The position numbers were made by a program, and so were the translations under genes. Shown one piece after another: positions 1 through 9,273 of a DNA stretch of 64,000 nt (position 1 is the stretch's first letter; each line of letters opens with the position of its first letter). The notes beneath the pieces were generated by a model. The model ran no database searches. It was not told the DNA's origin and saw only the letters and a program-made list of their open reading frames with translations. The stretch is from assembly GCF_004137795.1 (NCBI RefSeq), contig NZ_NWTM01000002.1, forward strand, positions 496,001 to 560,000, in the 5' to 3' direction. The DNA is from Pectobacterium zantedeschiae (lineage in GTDB: Bacteria; Pseudomonadota; Gammaproteobacteria; Enterobacterales; Enterobacteriaceae).

Positions 1-280
1 GGTTAACGGTGTCCAGTGAAAACTGCGTTGGCAAAAAGCTCGCCAGCAGCCGCGTATAGTTGCTGACCTCTGCTTGCAGGCTGGTATCGTACATGTTGAT
101 CATGTCGGTGACTCCATTCACCTGACTCTGCATGTCGTTGAGAGTCAACGATTTCAGCTGATTGCCTGCGGAGCGGGTAAGAGTGAGGGTGAAAGCAATG
201 AACAAGATCGCCACGCTCAGGGAGGCGATAATTGATAGCTTGATACCCAAACCCCAGTGTTTAAAAGAAAGTCCCAACAT
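1..280 (-). CDS. Methyl-accepting chemotaxis protein, N-terminal part (cut by window edge)
   Basis: Reading leftwards from an ATG at 278-280, the first 93 codons are open to the window edge. They encode a short basic N-terminus (MLGLSFKHWGLGIKLS), one hydrophobic segment at about residues 16-32, and the start of a periplasmic region with Gln/Asn/Met-rich helices. This is the usual beginning of a chemoreceptor with a Cache-type sensor; the HAMP and signalling domains lie outside the window, so the family call rests on this start and the promoter. A sigma-28 promoter (333-359) and a perfect FNR box (390-403) lie upstream, fitting a motility gene. The ligand cannot be guessed. Confidence 0.7.
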   Translation of the reverse strand, partial: MLGLSFKHWGLGIKLSIIASLSVAILFIAFTLTLTRSAGNQLKSLTLNDMQSQVNGVTDMINMYDTSLQAEVSNYTRLLASFLPTQFSLDTVN

Positions 281-332
281 ATGTGTGTCTCTTATAATAA
301 AAAGGTTATTTTTTAGTCTCACTTCACATGCG

Positions 333-359
333 TTAACGGCAGTAAATGAAAAAAATTTA
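333..359 (-). promoter_or_regulatory. Sigma-28 (FliA) promoter of the left-edge MCP gene
   Basis: On the minus strand the sequence reads TAAATTTT, 11 bases, GCCGTTAA. The FliA consensus is TAAAGTTT-N11-GCCGATAA, so each box has 7 of 8 matches and the spacing is exact. The -10 box ends 52 bases before the start codon. Confidence 0.65.
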
Positions 360-389
360 ATCACGGAGTGTAAATATCCATTTCAGTAA

Positions 390-403
390 TTGATCCAGAT
401 CAA
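390..403. promoter_or_regulatory. FNR box
   Basis: TTGATCCAGATCAA matches the FNR consensus TTGAT-N4-ATCAA at all ten defined positions. It lies about 30 bases upstream of the sigma-28 -35 box of the MCP gene and 170 bases before yjfP on the other side. Which gene it serves cannot be told from sequence. Confidence 0.6.
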
Positions 404-573
404 TGCAATTTTTTTATTTACATAAATGGGCTTATTAAATCAGCACGAATTAATGACAGCGCTGAGTCAGGAAGATCGCGGTAAGTTGATTTATCGTAAA
501 AGGTAGTGAGCCTGTCGCTAAATACGATTTCGCTACATAAAAACGCGCTAACAGAACTTGAAACGAGGGAAAT
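404..573. other. AT-rich spacer between the MCP gene and yjfP
   Basis: This completes the 293-base gap between the two divergent genes. Beyond the sigma-28 promoter and FNR box I see only AT-rich sequence and the yjfP ribosome-binding site (GAGGG just before its ATG). Confidence 0.5.
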
Positions 574-1326
574 ATGGTTGAAATGTCACTGGATAAACTC
601 GGCAACGGTATCGAAGTGATTCACGCGGTACCCGCAGGAAGAAGGGAGCAGCCTCTACCGACGATTTTTTTCTACCATGGTTACACGTCGTCAAAAGAGG
701 TGTATTCGTATTTTGGCTATGCACTAGCTCAGGCCGGGTTTCGAGTGATTTTGGCCGATGCGGCAATGCACGGTGCCCGCTATGACGGGGATGAAGCGCA
801 TCGATTGCAGCATTTCTGGGACATTCTGCAATCGAATATTGAAGAACTTCCCGACTATGTTGCCGAATATCGGCGGCGTGGTTTGATCGACGGAGACCGC
901 GTTGGCGTTTGCGGTGCGTCACTTGGTGGAATGAGCGCGCTCGGGTGTATGGCTCGCTATCCCTGGATTACTGCGGTGGCTGCATTTATGGGCTCCGGCT
1001 ATTTCTCCACGCTATCATCAACGCTATTCCCTCCGGTTCCGGCCGATCGTGAGGAAAATCAGTCGGTGTTGCAGGCATTAGCGGCCAAACTGGCTGATTA
1101 TGATGTCACCACCCGCCTGGATGCGCTGTCCAATCGACCCCTGCTGGTGTGGCATGGTGAGGCGGATGATGTTGTGCCAGCGGCAGAAAGCGCACGTCTC
1201 CACCAAGCATTGCAGGCGCGCGATAAACTCGCCAATCTGACATACCTGACCGAACCGGGTGTGGCACATCGTATTACGCCGACGGCGTTACAGGCGGGAG
1301 CTGATTTCTTCAAGCGGACGCTGTAA
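574..1326 (+). CDS. yjfP: YjfP-type esterase (alpha/beta hydrolase)
   Basis: A 250-residue cytoplasmic alpha/beta hydrolase. The nucleophile elbow GASLGG places the catalytic Ser at about residue 116, the acid is in HGEADD (about 198-199) and the His in GVAHR (about 232). An oxyanion HG motif (FYHGYTSS) is near residue 35. E. coli YjfP has the same length and motifs and hydrolyses short acyl esters in vitro; its physiological substrate is unknown. As in E. coli, it lies upstream of the rpsF operon, but here the ula ascorbate genes that separate them in E. coli are missing. Another in-frame ATG three codons later is possible as the start. Confidence 0.85.
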   Translation: MVEMSLDKLGNGIEVIHAVPAGRREQPLPTIFFYHGYTSSKEVYSYFGYALAQAGFRVILADAAMHGARYDGDEAHRLQHFWDILQSNIEELPDYVAEYRRRGLIDGDRVGVCGASLGGMSALGCMARYPWITAVAAFMGSGYFSTLSSTLFPPVPADREENQSVLQALAAKLADYDVTTRLDALSNRPLLVWHGEADDVVPAAESARLHQALQARDKLANLTYLTEPGVAHRITPTALQAGADFFKRTL

Positions 1327-1379
1327 TTCCACGTTGATTCTGTAAATATCACAACGTAGAAAACTCCTGAGTTTCTTCC

Positions 1380-1408
1380 TTGTGTTCTTTAATGTCGGGC
1401 ACTATACT
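1380..1408 (+). promoter_or_regulatory. Sigma-70 promoter of the rpsF operon
   Basis: TTGTGT and TATACT are separated by 17 bases, about 100 bases before rpsF. The spacing is ideal and the -10 has 5 of 6 consensus bases. Confidence 0.55.
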
Positions 1409-1439
1409 TACGCGTCATTTTTTCAGCCGCACACATACA

Positions 1440-1900
<461 letters not shown>

Positions 1901-1905
1901 TTGTT

Positions 1906-2458
<553 letters not shown>

Positions 2459-2499
2459 TCGGCCACTGTCCATTAACGAGACTTTGAGAGGATAAAGTA

Positions 2500-2952
2500 A
2501 TGCAAGTTATTCTGCTTGATAAAGTAGCAAACCTGGGCAGCCTGGGTGATCAGGTAAACGTTAAATCGGGCTATGCTCGTAACTTCTTGGTTCCGCAGGG
2601 CAAAGCTGTGCCGGCAACTAAGAAAAACGTTGAGTTCTTCGAAGCACGCCGTGCTGAACTGGAAGCCAAACTGGCTGACGTTCTGGCTGCTGCTGAAGCT
2701 CGCGCCGCCAAGATCAAAGAACTGGGTAGCGTTACCATCGCGTCTAAAGCAGGCGACGAAGGTAAACTGTTTGGTTCCATCGGTACTCGCGATATCGCTG
2801 ATGCGGTAACGGCTGCCGGTGTTGACATTGCTAAGAGCGAAGTTCGCCTGCCGAACGGCGTTCTGCGTACTCTGGGTGATCACGAAGTGAGCTTCCAGGT
2901 ACACAGCGATGTATTTGCTGAACTGAATGTCGTTGTTGTTGCTGAAGCATAA
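2500..2952 (+). CDS. rplI: 50S ribosomal protein L9
   Basis: A 150-residue L9 of the standard two-domain form: N-terminal rRNA-binding domain with the signature around [15 protein letters not shown], a long connecting helix (about 40-75) rich in Ala and Glu, and a C-terminal domain ending VVVVAEA. It closes the rpsF operon, followed at once by a terminator. Confidence 0.98.
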   Translation: MQVILLDKVANLGSLGDQVNVKSGYARNFLVPQGKAVPATKKNVEFFEARRAELEAKLADVLAAAEARAAKIKELGSVTIASKAGDEGKLFGSIGTRDIADAVTAAGVDIAKSEVRLPNGVLRTLGDHEVSFQVHSDVFAELNVVVVAEA

Positions 2953-2992
2953 TTCACGTTTATCGTTGAATTAACACTTTAGTTAACATGTG

Positions 2993-3019
2993 AAACGCTG
3001 GCCTTGTGCCAGCGTTTTG
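2993..3019 (+). terminator. Terminator after rplI
   Basis: AAACGCTGGC (2993-3002) pairs with GCCAGCGTTT (3008-3017) around a five-base loop. The T run is short, but the ten-base-pair stem and position fit an intrinsic terminator. Confidence 0.7.
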
Positions 3020-3090
3020 CATTTTAGGGATCGGGAAATGACCTATCATTACCCTATTATCCTAAAAGGAGATGCTAAAAAGGAGGCCCT

Positions 3091-3453
3091 ATGCCTGACT
3101 TGATTCACCTTACTCGCGTGTATGACGCGCAAGCCCCTTTTTCCCACCCCACCTTTCTTATTGACCGTCTGTGGCCGCGTGGTATCAGTAAAGCGCGTCT
3201 GGAGGGGGTTGAGTGGTTTAAAGAGATCGCGCCGAGTAGCGAACTGCGGAAATGGTTTCACGCCGAGCCTGAACGCTGGCCAGAATTCGTGAACTATTAT
3301 CGTAATGAGTTAGCAGAAGGTGATGCGAGCAGTAGGCTACGGGCATTGCTTGAGCAGAAGAAAGCAATCATGCTGCTTTATGGCAGCAAAGACGCGCAGC
3401 ACAACCATGCTATCGTTCTGCGCGATTTCCTATTGGAGCAACTGACTCGCTAG
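3091..3453 (+). CDS. DUF488 family protein (YeaO-like)
   Basis: A 120-residue protein of the DUF488/YeaO family, recognised by RVYD near residue 10, the DRLWPRGISK block (about 25-35), LRKWFHAEPERWPEF and LLYGSKDAQHNHA. The family's function is not established. An AAGGAGG ribosome-binding site precedes the ATG. The gene is not part of the E. coli rplI-ytfB neighbourhood. Its stop codon overlaps the last four bases of the convergent ytfB gene, with no terminator between them. Confidence 0.85.
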   Translation: MPDLIHLTRVYDAQAPFSHPTFLIDRLWPRGISKARLEGVEWFKEIAPSSELRKWFHAEPERWPEFVNYYRNELAEGDASSRLRALLEQKKAIMLLYGSKDAQHNHAIVLRDFLLEQLTR

Positions 3454-4163
3454 CGTGTACGGGTAAACGCGCCATCTGCACCGCGGGTGAACCGAATCGT
3501 CTGGTTTGCCGTGGTTTCGATTTCCAACTCGGCAACCATGCCTTGTGCATTCAACTGTAATTTGACTTCCTGACCTGCCCGCAAATTGCTGAGCGGCTTA
3601 TCCCGGCCTTCCACCTGTGCCATAGCAAACACATCGCTGACGGGCAGATTGTTATCGCGAAAGAGTTGTGCCAGCGTTTGCCCCGAGGCGATCTCATACT
3701 GTCGCCATGGAGCTGATGACTGCGTCTGAGGCGGTGGCGCGACAGGCTGATGCTGGAGTGTTGAAGGCTGGTTTTCGATAATTACGGCCTGCATCGCAGC
3801 CTGATTATCCGCCTGGGTAAGAGGAACTGGCGTGGTGCGAGCAGGTTGCGGATGTTGTGCACTGTAAGGCCAGAGCAGCACGATCAGCAGCAGCGCGATC
3901 GCGATTAAAATCCAGCGACGATGGAGAAGCGGCAGCGGTTCCATCCAGTGGTAGCCGTCAGGTAAATGCCAGACTTTTCGCAGCGAGACACCAATACGCT
4001 CACGCAGGGAAGGGGAAGACAAATGCTCCTGCTCTTCGCGCTCTTCGTCGTTTTCTACCGCTACAGCATTCGAGGGCTGTCGCTGCATAATTCGCTGGTA
4101 GAAGCGTACTAGCGTTTGATAATCCCAGGTGGTTTTCCGCTTCCTGGGCGCAATTCTGCCCAT
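3450..4163 (-). CDS. ytfB: OapA/LysM-like envelope protein YtfB
   Basis: A 237-residue single-pass inner-membrane protein. It has a basic cytoplasmic region of about 83 residues containing the LLHRRW motif typical of OapA N-terminal domains, a membrane helix (about 84-99), a Pro/Gln-rich linker, and a C-terminal OapA LysM-like domain (about 150-237). E. coli YtfB has the same plan, lies beside fklB, binds glycans and affects division. AGAGAGG precedes the ATG at 4163. It is transcribed away from fklB. Confidence 0.88.
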   Translation of the reverse strand: MGRIAPRKRKTTWDYQTLVRFYQRIMQRQPSNAVAVENDEEREEQEHLSSPSLRERIGVSLRKVWHLPDGYHWMEPLPLLHRRWILIAIALLLIVLLWPYSAQHPQPARTTPVPLTQADNQAAMQAVIIENQPSTLQHQPVAPPPQTQSSAPWRQYEIASGQTLAQLFRDNNLPVSDVFAMAQVEGRDKPLSNLRAGQEVKLQLNAQGMVAELEIETTANQTIRFTRGADGAFTRTR

Positions 4164-4534
4164 GGTGACCTCTCTTACTACAATTCAGTATAAAAACAGT
4201 CAGTATAAAAAACGCATCAGATAAAAATGATGTTATTACCCACGCTATGCCAACAACCACGCTATGCCAACAGCAATGCGGTGTCAGCAGAAAAACCGTA
4301 TCGGGGTAAGAATGCGTCCAGTATACCGATAATTTCCCTTAGCTGACTAGTTAACACGTTGATGAACAAGGCAGCCGATACGTTAGGAATAGTAGAATCA
4401 CCAGTATAGGCCAGCTTCCGGCAATGGTTTAGCTCGCGTTCAGTTAACGTGATTACCTGCACACAGGATTTTACCCCAATCCCTGTCGCTGTTATGCTGC
4501 GCTTTCAGTTTTTTACAGATTAAAAGGAACATCC

Positions 4535-5155
4535 ATGACAACTCCTTCTTTTGATAGCGTCGAAGCGCAGGCAAGTTACGGCATCGGCTTACAGGTTGGT
4601 CAACAGTTACAGGAATCAGGGCTTGAAGGTCTGATCCCAGAAGCTCTGCTTGCTGGTCTACGCGATGCGCTGGAAGGTAATGCGCCAGCGGTGCCTGTGG
4701 ATGTGGTTCATCGTGCGCTACGTGAAGTCCATGAACGTGCTGATGCGGTTCGTCGCGATCGCCAACAGGTGCTGGCGGTAGAAGGCCAACAGTTCCTGGC
4801 TGAGAACGCACAGAAAGAAGGTGTGAACAGCACGGAATCTGGTCTGCAATTCCGTGTGTTGACTCAGGGTGAAGGTTCGATCCCGTCTCGTCAGGATCGT
4901 GTTCGTGTACATTACACGGGTCGCCTGACTGACGGTAGCGTGTTCGACAGCTCCGTTCAGCGCGGTCAACCTGCTGAATTCCCGGTAAGCGGAGTGATTC
5001 CAGGCTGGATTGAAGCGTTGACGCTGATGCCAGTCGGTTCCAAATGGGAACTCTATATTCCACATAATCTGGCGTATGGTGAGCGTGGCGCAGGTGCTTC
5101 TATTCCACCGTTCAGCGCACTGATTTTTGAAGTGGAACTGCTGGAAATTCTGTAA
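4535..5155 (+). CDS. fklB: FKBP-type peptidyl-prolyl cis-trans isomerase (FkpB/FKBP22 type)
   Basis: A 206-residue FKBP22 homologue without a signal peptide. The N-terminal helical dimerisation domain (about 1-90) starts with the family's [13 protein letters not shown]. The C-terminal FKBP domain (about 95-206) carries [25 protein letters not shown] and the IPP loop near residue 190. It should catalyse prolyl isomerisation in the cytoplasm. AAAAGGAAC lies before the ATG, and a strong terminator follows. Confidence 0.95.
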   Translation: MTTPSFDSVEAQASYGIGLQVGQQLQESGLEGLIPEALLAGLRDALEGNAPAVPVDVVHRALREVHERADAVRRDRQQVLAVEGQQFLAENAQKEGVNSTESGLQFRVLTQGEGSIPSRQDRVRVHYTGRLTDGSVFDSSVQRGQPAEFPVSGVIPGWIEALTLMPVGSKWELYIPHNLAYGERGAGASIPPFSALIFEVELLEIL

Positions 5156-5167
5156 GTTCCAGACAAA

Positions 5168-5200
5168 ACAAAGGCGCTCACTGAGCGCCTTTGTTGTTTT
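5168..5200 (+). terminator. Terminator after fklB
   Basis: ACAAAGGCGCT (5168-5178) pairs with AGCGCCTTTGT (5184-5194), then TGTTTTT. A strong intrinsic terminator; the A-rich left side suggests it also works for ytfE on the other strand. Confidence 0.85.
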
Positions 5201-5244
5201 TACTGAATGGCTTTACTGACTTTCTTATTTTTATTGAAACGACA

Positions 5245-5910
5245 TTACTCACCGCGCAGCGCGCGTGGGAACAGCAGATTATTTTCCAGATGGATGTGTT
5301 CCATCAGATCGGTAATGAATTCATTGATACCGGAGTACAGCGCGCGCCAGGTGTTGCAAGCGCCTTCCGGCGGTACGACGCCGTTGGTCAGCTCTTTGAC
5401 TACTTCCACATCACGCCCGGCGTCATCATGCTCATGCTCCATCACTGAAATCGGTGCGGCGGCATTCGCGCCCATTCCCTGACCGATCATTGGGAAGAGG
5501 ATGCGCTCTTCTTTCATCATATGCTGGGATAGCTCGTTATAGATCGTGGTCAGCTGGTTCGCGAGGCCGTGCGGACAGTCTGCTTTGTCGTGATGTACGC
5601 GCTCGACTTTTTTTGCCATCAGGATCAGCTCCGGCAATTGTTCACGGTGGCGATCGTGAAAGCGAGGGATGATGTACGCGATAATGTCGGCCAGCGGTGC
5701 TTCGCGCCAGTCTCGTGCATCAGAAGGCTGTGAAGCCAGTTTTTCTAACTGTGCTTCCAACTCATCGACATTAAGCTCTTTTTTGCCCGCAGCGCGGCTT
5801 AGCGTTTGTTTTCCGCCACAGCAGAAATCCAGATTGAGTTCACGAAAGAGTTTAGTCGCGCGCGGAATAGCGATAGCCAACTCACCCAGGGATTGATCGC
5901 GGTATGCCAT
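5245..5910 (-). CDS. ytfE: Iron-sulfur cluster repair di-iron protein (RIC)
   Basis: A 221-residue RIC protein that repairs Fe-S clusters damaged by nitric oxide and peroxide. The N-terminal ScdA domain has the family CC pair (Cys30-Cys31 in [10 protein letters not shown]). The hemerythrin-like domain supplies His and Glu iron ligands ([28 protein letters not shown]). The start at MAYRDQ is chosen because GAGAGG sits seven bases upstream and E. coli YtfE starts the same way; an ATG five codons earlier lacks a ribosome-binding site. An NsrR-type operator precedes it, the known control of ytfE in E. coli. Confidence 0.96.
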   Translation of the reverse strand: MAYRDQSLGELAIAIPRATKLFRELNLDFCCGGKQTLSRAAGKKELNVDELEAQLEKLASQPSDARDWREAPLADIIAYIIPRFHDRHREQLPELILMAKKVERVHHDKADCPHGLANQLTTIYNELSQHMMKEERILFPMIGQGMGANAAAPISVMEHEHDDAGRDVEVVKELTNGVVPPEGACNTWRALYSGINEFITDLMEHIHLENNLLFPRALRGE

Positions 5911-5939
5911 GATGATGCCTCTCAACGAATGCAGTTTAT

Positions 5940-5962
5940 AAATTGCATTTTAAATGCATCTT
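5940..5962 (-). promoter_or_regulatory. NsrR operator upstream of ytfE
   Basis: On the minus strand the site reads AAGATGCATTT, one base, then AAATGCAATTT. It is the 11-1-11 inverted repeat of the NsrR consensus, with one perfect half-site and two mismatches in the other. It centres 41 bases before the ytfE start codon, where repression relieved by nitric oxide would act. Confidence 0.8.
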
Positions 5963-6012
5963 TTGACGTTGAATATACCGCTTACGAGGTAGGCGGTATA
6001 AAGTATACCGTG

Positions 6013-7680
6013 CTACTGCACGGTATTTCGGGTCTCAAGCGACTGCGTGATGGTGTGTAAGAGCGCTGGAATATCCATTTTGGGCAATACCACCTCAATG
6101 AGCGACAAACGAGATTCCGCGTTCACTTGCTCGAGTATCTGCGCAAGTGCGACGGGTGAACACACCTGTTCGCAGAGTATCTCGTTTTCATCCGCACCTA
6201 GCGCGGCGGGAAGCTGCGTCCAGTTCCAGGCGGCGATATCGTTGTAGCGCTGTTCAGGGCCGTGTATAGCGCGCTCGACGGTGTAGCCTTCGTTATTCAG
6301 CACCACAATGACCATATTCAAGCGATCTCGAATGATCGAGCCGAGTTCCTGTACGGTGAGCTGAAGTGAGCCATCGCCGATCAACAGCACTACGCGCCTT
6401 TCTGGTTTGGCAATCTGTGCACCGAATGCGGCTGGCAGAGAGTAGCCTATCGAGCCCCACAGCGGTTGGACGATGAAATGACAACCTGCTGGTAACCGGA
6501 GCGTGGCGGCCCCAAAACACGAGGTGCCCTGATCGGTCACGAGAATATCGTCAGAGCGGAGGAAACGCTGCATCTGTTGCCAAAATTCACGCTGGTTGAG
6601 AGTGTCTTTATGCTCTGACTGCGGTAAGGCTGGAGGCGTAATCGTGCGGTGATCCCAACGGGACGCGAGTGTTGCGGTGATATTTTCCAGCGCGGCAATA
6701 GCGTCTGACATCGGAACGGAGGGGAAGATCTGGCTACCGACGCGAGCCAATGTTGGCTGGATATCGATATTTTTTTCACTGGCAATTTGATGGCTGAAGC
6801 CAGTGGTAATCGTATCAGTATAGCGAACACCGATGCTGATGATGACATCCGCATCTTCGATGTGCGCTCTGATCGCTTTGTCACTGCCGCCACCAGAGTA
6901 GGTGCCGGTAAAGCTGCGGTGCTGTTCGTTTAGCGTACCTTTTCCCATCAGCAAGGTGGCGTTGGGGATCGGCGTATTATCGAGCCAACGTTGGATTTGC
7001 CCTGCGACGCCCATGCGCTGAGCCAGAAAGTCAGCCAGCAATGAGACTGATTTTGCCTTGCTCAGCATATCAGTGGCTGCGGTAGTAAAGGCGCGTAGCG
7101 AATCATCAGAGCGTAATGGCGCAGGAATAACGAGCGGATAGGGGCGTGAGCCGACAGGCGATGCCGCCACATCCACTGGCAGAAACAGGTATACCGGTTT
7201 TTGCTGAGCGAGGGCTTCACCAATCACTCTGTCGATCTCTGCGGTTGCGTTTTCGACGGTGAGGCTGGCTTGGGCAACAGTGACTTCTGCCGCCATGCGG
7301 GAAAAGTGGCTAAAGTCACCGTCGCCCAATGTGTGATGGAGTAATTCGCCATTACGCTGCGAAGCGAGACAGGGCGCAGCGGCAATGTGAATGACGGGTA
7401 GGCATTCCGCGTAGCTGCCCGCAATGCCGTTAATCGCGCTGAGTTCACCCACGCCGAAGGTGGTGAGCAACGCCGCAGCCGGGCGACATCTCGCATAGCC
7501 ATCTGCGGCGTAAGCCGCGTTTAACTCGTTCGCGCAGCCTACCCACGTAATATCTGGGTTTCTGATGACATGATCGAGAAAATGCAGGTTGTAATCGCCC
7601 GGTACGCCGAAGAGATGCTGAATACCGACCTGTGTTAGACGATCTAATAAATAATCGCCCACCGTATAGTTTTCGCTCAT
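6013..7680 (-). CDS. ipdC: Indolepyruvate/phenylpyruvate decarboxylase (thiamine diphosphate)
   Basis: A 555-residue ThDP-dependent 2-keto acid decarboxylase. Glu52 in the NELNA motif activates the cofactor, His115-His116 form the HH pair in ELLHHTLGDG, and the C-terminal ThDP motif GDGSLQL...LNNEGYT is complete. It follows Enterobacter cloacae IpdC closely along its whole length (GVPGDYN, FGVGELSA, VQPLWGSIGY, EGYTVERAIHG). That enzyme turns indole-3-pyruvate into indole-3-acetaldehyde on the way to the plant hormone IAA. Substrate preference inside this family varies, so phenylpyruvate is possible. GAGG lies eight bases before the ATG. The gene is absent from this position in E. coli. Confidence 0.85.
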   Translation of the reverse strand: MSENYTVGDYLLDRLTQVGIQHLFGVPGDYNLHFLDHVIRNPDITWVGCANELNAAYAADGYARCRPAAALLTTFGVGELSAINGIAGSYAECLPVIHIAAAPCLASQRNGELLHHTLGDGDFSHFSRMAAEVTVAQASLTVENATAEIDRVIGEALAQQKPVYLFLPVDVAASPVGSRPYPLVIPAPLRSDDSLRAFTTAATDMLSKAKSVSLLADFLAQRMGVAGQIQRWLDNTPIPNATLLMGKGTLNEQHRSFTGTYSGGGSDKAIRAHIEDADVIISIGVRYTDTITTGFSHQIASEKNIDIQPTLARVGSQIFPSVPMSDAIAALENITATLASRWDHRTITPPALPQSEHKDTLNQREFWQQMQRFLRSDDILVTDQGTSCFGAATLRLPAGCHFIVQPLWGSIGYSLPAAFGAQIAKPERRVVLLIGDGSLQLTVQELGSIIRDRLNMVIVVLNNEGYTVERAIHGPEQRYNDIAAWNWTQLPAALGADENEILCEQVCSPVALAQILEQVNAESRLSLIEVVLPKMDIPALLHTITQSLETRNTVQ

Positions 7681-7979
7681 TACTCTTTCCTCTATGAATG
7701 ACGGATATTCTGAGAGTAAGTATTGGCGATAAGGTGAGTTTTTCTAATATTTATTATCTATGGATAATCAATAAATCTGCATTTATTCGTCTTTTTTAGG
7801 ATCTTTTGCATTAAATTTATTAATGAATTAATAGGGCGCTGATGAATAGCATGGAGTAGCGTTAGCAAAACGTTAAGAACGGTAAAATCAGGAAAATGCG
7901 TATTTATCTGATAGTGGCACAGAGGAATTCCCCGTATATCTTTGCCAGGCCGCAGTCGCGGTGAGCAAGGAGTTACCCT
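7681..7979. other. Spacer between ipdC and the DUF2502 gene
   Basis: These 299 bases separate divergent genes and are AT-rich from 7740 to 7840. I find no TyrR-box pair (TGTAAA-N6-TTTACA), the known ipdC regulator site in Enterobacter, and no convincing hairpin. An AAGGAG lies just before the ATG at 7980. Confidence 0.5.
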
Positions 7980-8402
7980 ATGTTTAAGCCACTCGTCATC
8001 AGTGCCCTGTTTGTAGGGATGTTTGCGGTTATGCCAGCGCCAGAGGCGAAGGGTGCCAGCATCGATCTGATGCCTGGCGTTACGTTGAATATCGGCGAGC
8101 GTGACAGACGCGGTAATTACTGGGATGGCTACGACTGGCGCAGTGAGCGCTGGTGGCAGGAACACCGGGGTTACAATCGTGGTGAACGTAATCGGCACGG
8201 ATACTACTGGGATGGCTGGCGCTGGCGCGATGCCCGCTGGTGGCGTGAGAGCCAGCGCGACAGACGTGATTACGACAATCGTCGTTTTGATCCGCCACGC
8301 TATGTTGATGAACGCGGTCCGCGTCGCGGCGATTGGGACAGGCGTGAACATGAGCGAAGAAATTGGGACAATCGCAATGGGCGAGGTGCGTTCCGCGATT
8401 AG
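7980..8402 (+). CDS. DUF2502 secreted protein (YpeC-like)
   Basis: A 140-residue exported protein of unknown function. It has a signal peptide (about 1-25, ending near EAKGA), then a mature part rich in Arg, Trp, Tyr and Asp. The centre holds two copies of a motif: GNYWDGYDWRSERWW (about 44-58) and GYYWDGWRWRDARWW (about 74-88), the GYYWDG-x-W pattern of DUF2502 proteins such as E. coli YpeC. The tail is almost entirely Arg/Asp/Asn. No function is known for the family. Confidence 0.8.
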   Translation: MFKPLVISALFVGMFAVMPAPEAKGASIDLMPGVTLNIGERDRRGNYWDGYDWRSERWWQEHRGYNRGERNRHGYYWDGWRWRDARWWRESQRDRRDYDNRRFDPPRYVDERGPRRGDWDRREHERRNWDNRNGRGAFRD

Positions 8403-8408
8403 CCAGAT

Positions 8409-8437
8409 AAAAAAAGCGCCGCAAAAGAGCGGCGCTT
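8409..8437 (-). terminator. Terminator of the flavodoxin-like gene
   Basis: AAGCGCCGC (8414-8422) pairs with GCGGCGCTT (8429-8437). On the minus strand the hairpin is followed by TTTTTTTATC, so it ends transcripts of the gene starting at 9015. On the plus strand the T run is poor, so it may only slow transcripts of the DUF2502 gene. Confidence 0.75.
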
Positions 8438-8460
8438 GTGCATCTAATACGGATTCTTAA

Positions 8461-9015
8461 CTAGTTTGCCAGTTTCGCGGCGATATCCGCGATGCGCTGA
8501 CCATACAGTTTACCGGTCGCCAGATCGCCAGCGACGACTTCATCTACGCTAGCGTCGGAAGGCGTCTGCGCCAGCAGACCTACTGAGCCACCAAGGTTAT
8601 TCAGATCGTCACGTTTCGCCGCTTTGGCGTTGGACGGCAACTGGTTCAGGCTCACCCAAATCCCACCGTGCTGTGAAGCCAATGTTTGCAGATAAATCAG
8701 CGTGACCTGCTTGTCTCCGTTCAGGCTGGCGCTGTTAGTAAAACCGCCAAACACTTTGTTGCTCCAGGTGCGGGAGAACCAGGCTTTAGAGCTGGCATCT
8801 GCAAATTTCTTGAACTGCCAGGTTGGGCCGCCCATGTAGGTTGGCGTACCGAAAATGATGGCATCGGCAGCGTTGAGTTTCTCCCACTCGGCGTCGCTGA
8901 TATTCCCTTCTGCATCAATGGCGATGAGTTCGGCATTGGCACCCTCGGCGACGGCAGTAGCCAAACGTTGCGTATGTCCATAACCTGAATGATAAATAAC
9001 GACTGCCTTTGACAT
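8461..9015 (-). CDS. Flavodoxin-fold NAD(P)H:quinone oxidoreductase (WrbA-like)
   Basis: A 184-residue flavodoxin-fold protein. The FMN phosphate loop is HSGYGHTQR (about 9-17), and TPTYMGGPTWQFKKF (about 57-71) and FGGFTNSAS (about 88-96) are WrbA-type flavin loops. WrbA proteins reduce quinones by two electrons and limit redox cycling. It is shorter than E. coli WrbA (198), so I leave out the symbol. The start is set by GAGG seven bases upstream; an in-frame extension of 12 codons has no ribosome-binding site. It is transcribed divergently from an HxlR regulator, which points to induction by quinones or electrophiles. Confidence 0.85.
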   Translation of the reverse strand: MSKAVVIYHSGYGHTQRLATAVAEGANAELIAIDAEGNISDAEWEKLNAADAIIFGTPTYMGGPTWQFKKFADASSKAWFSRTWSNKVFGGFTNSASLNGDKQVTLIYLQTLASQHGGIWVSLNQLPSNAKAAKRDDLNNLGGSVGLLAQTPSDASVDEVVAGDLATGKLYGQRIADIAAKLAN

Positions 9016-9100
9016 AAAAAATCCTCGTTTTTCTCTGTTTATCAATGACACGCAGGCGACCTGTAATGGTGCCTTGCGAATGATACGTGCTTTCTAATAG

Positions 9101-9118
9101 ATACTAACTTTATAGTAT
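9101..9118. promoter_or_regulatory. Candidate HxlR-family operator
   Basis: ATACTA, six bases, TAGTAT: a perfect 6-6-6 palindrome between the flavodoxin-like gene and the HxlR gene. Electrophile-sensing HxlR proteins such as YodB bind AT-rich palindromes of this type. Assignment is by position and symmetry only. Confidence 0.55.
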
Positions 9119-9191
9119 GATGACTATATCGGAGCCTCATGCTTCTGTTAAGACAGCACTTTTAAGTGAGTTGGTATCTTTAAGGTAACCT

Positions 9192-9256
9192 TACCCGTCA
9201 TACTTCAAGCTACTTGTGCGTTGAGCGCCTTCACGCAACTCGAATTATTTAGGGTA
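9192..9256 (+). repeat. Short palindrome-ended repeat (65-bp form)
   Basis: The ends TACCC and GGGTA are inverted. Inside them, the left arm (CATACTTCAAG) and the right arm (GCAACTCGAATTATT) are imperfectly complementary. The same two arms bound longer elements at 24983-25255 and 54724-54848. This copy ends only 17 bases before the HxlR start codon, so it lies in the promoter or 5' leader of that gene. Confidence 0.8.
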
Positions 9257-9273
9257 CACATGGAAACTCAACG

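Noticed and set aside
548-922. A 124-codon minus-strand ORF opposite yjfP
   Set aside because: Shadow of yjfP; it has a poor composition and no ribosome-binding site.
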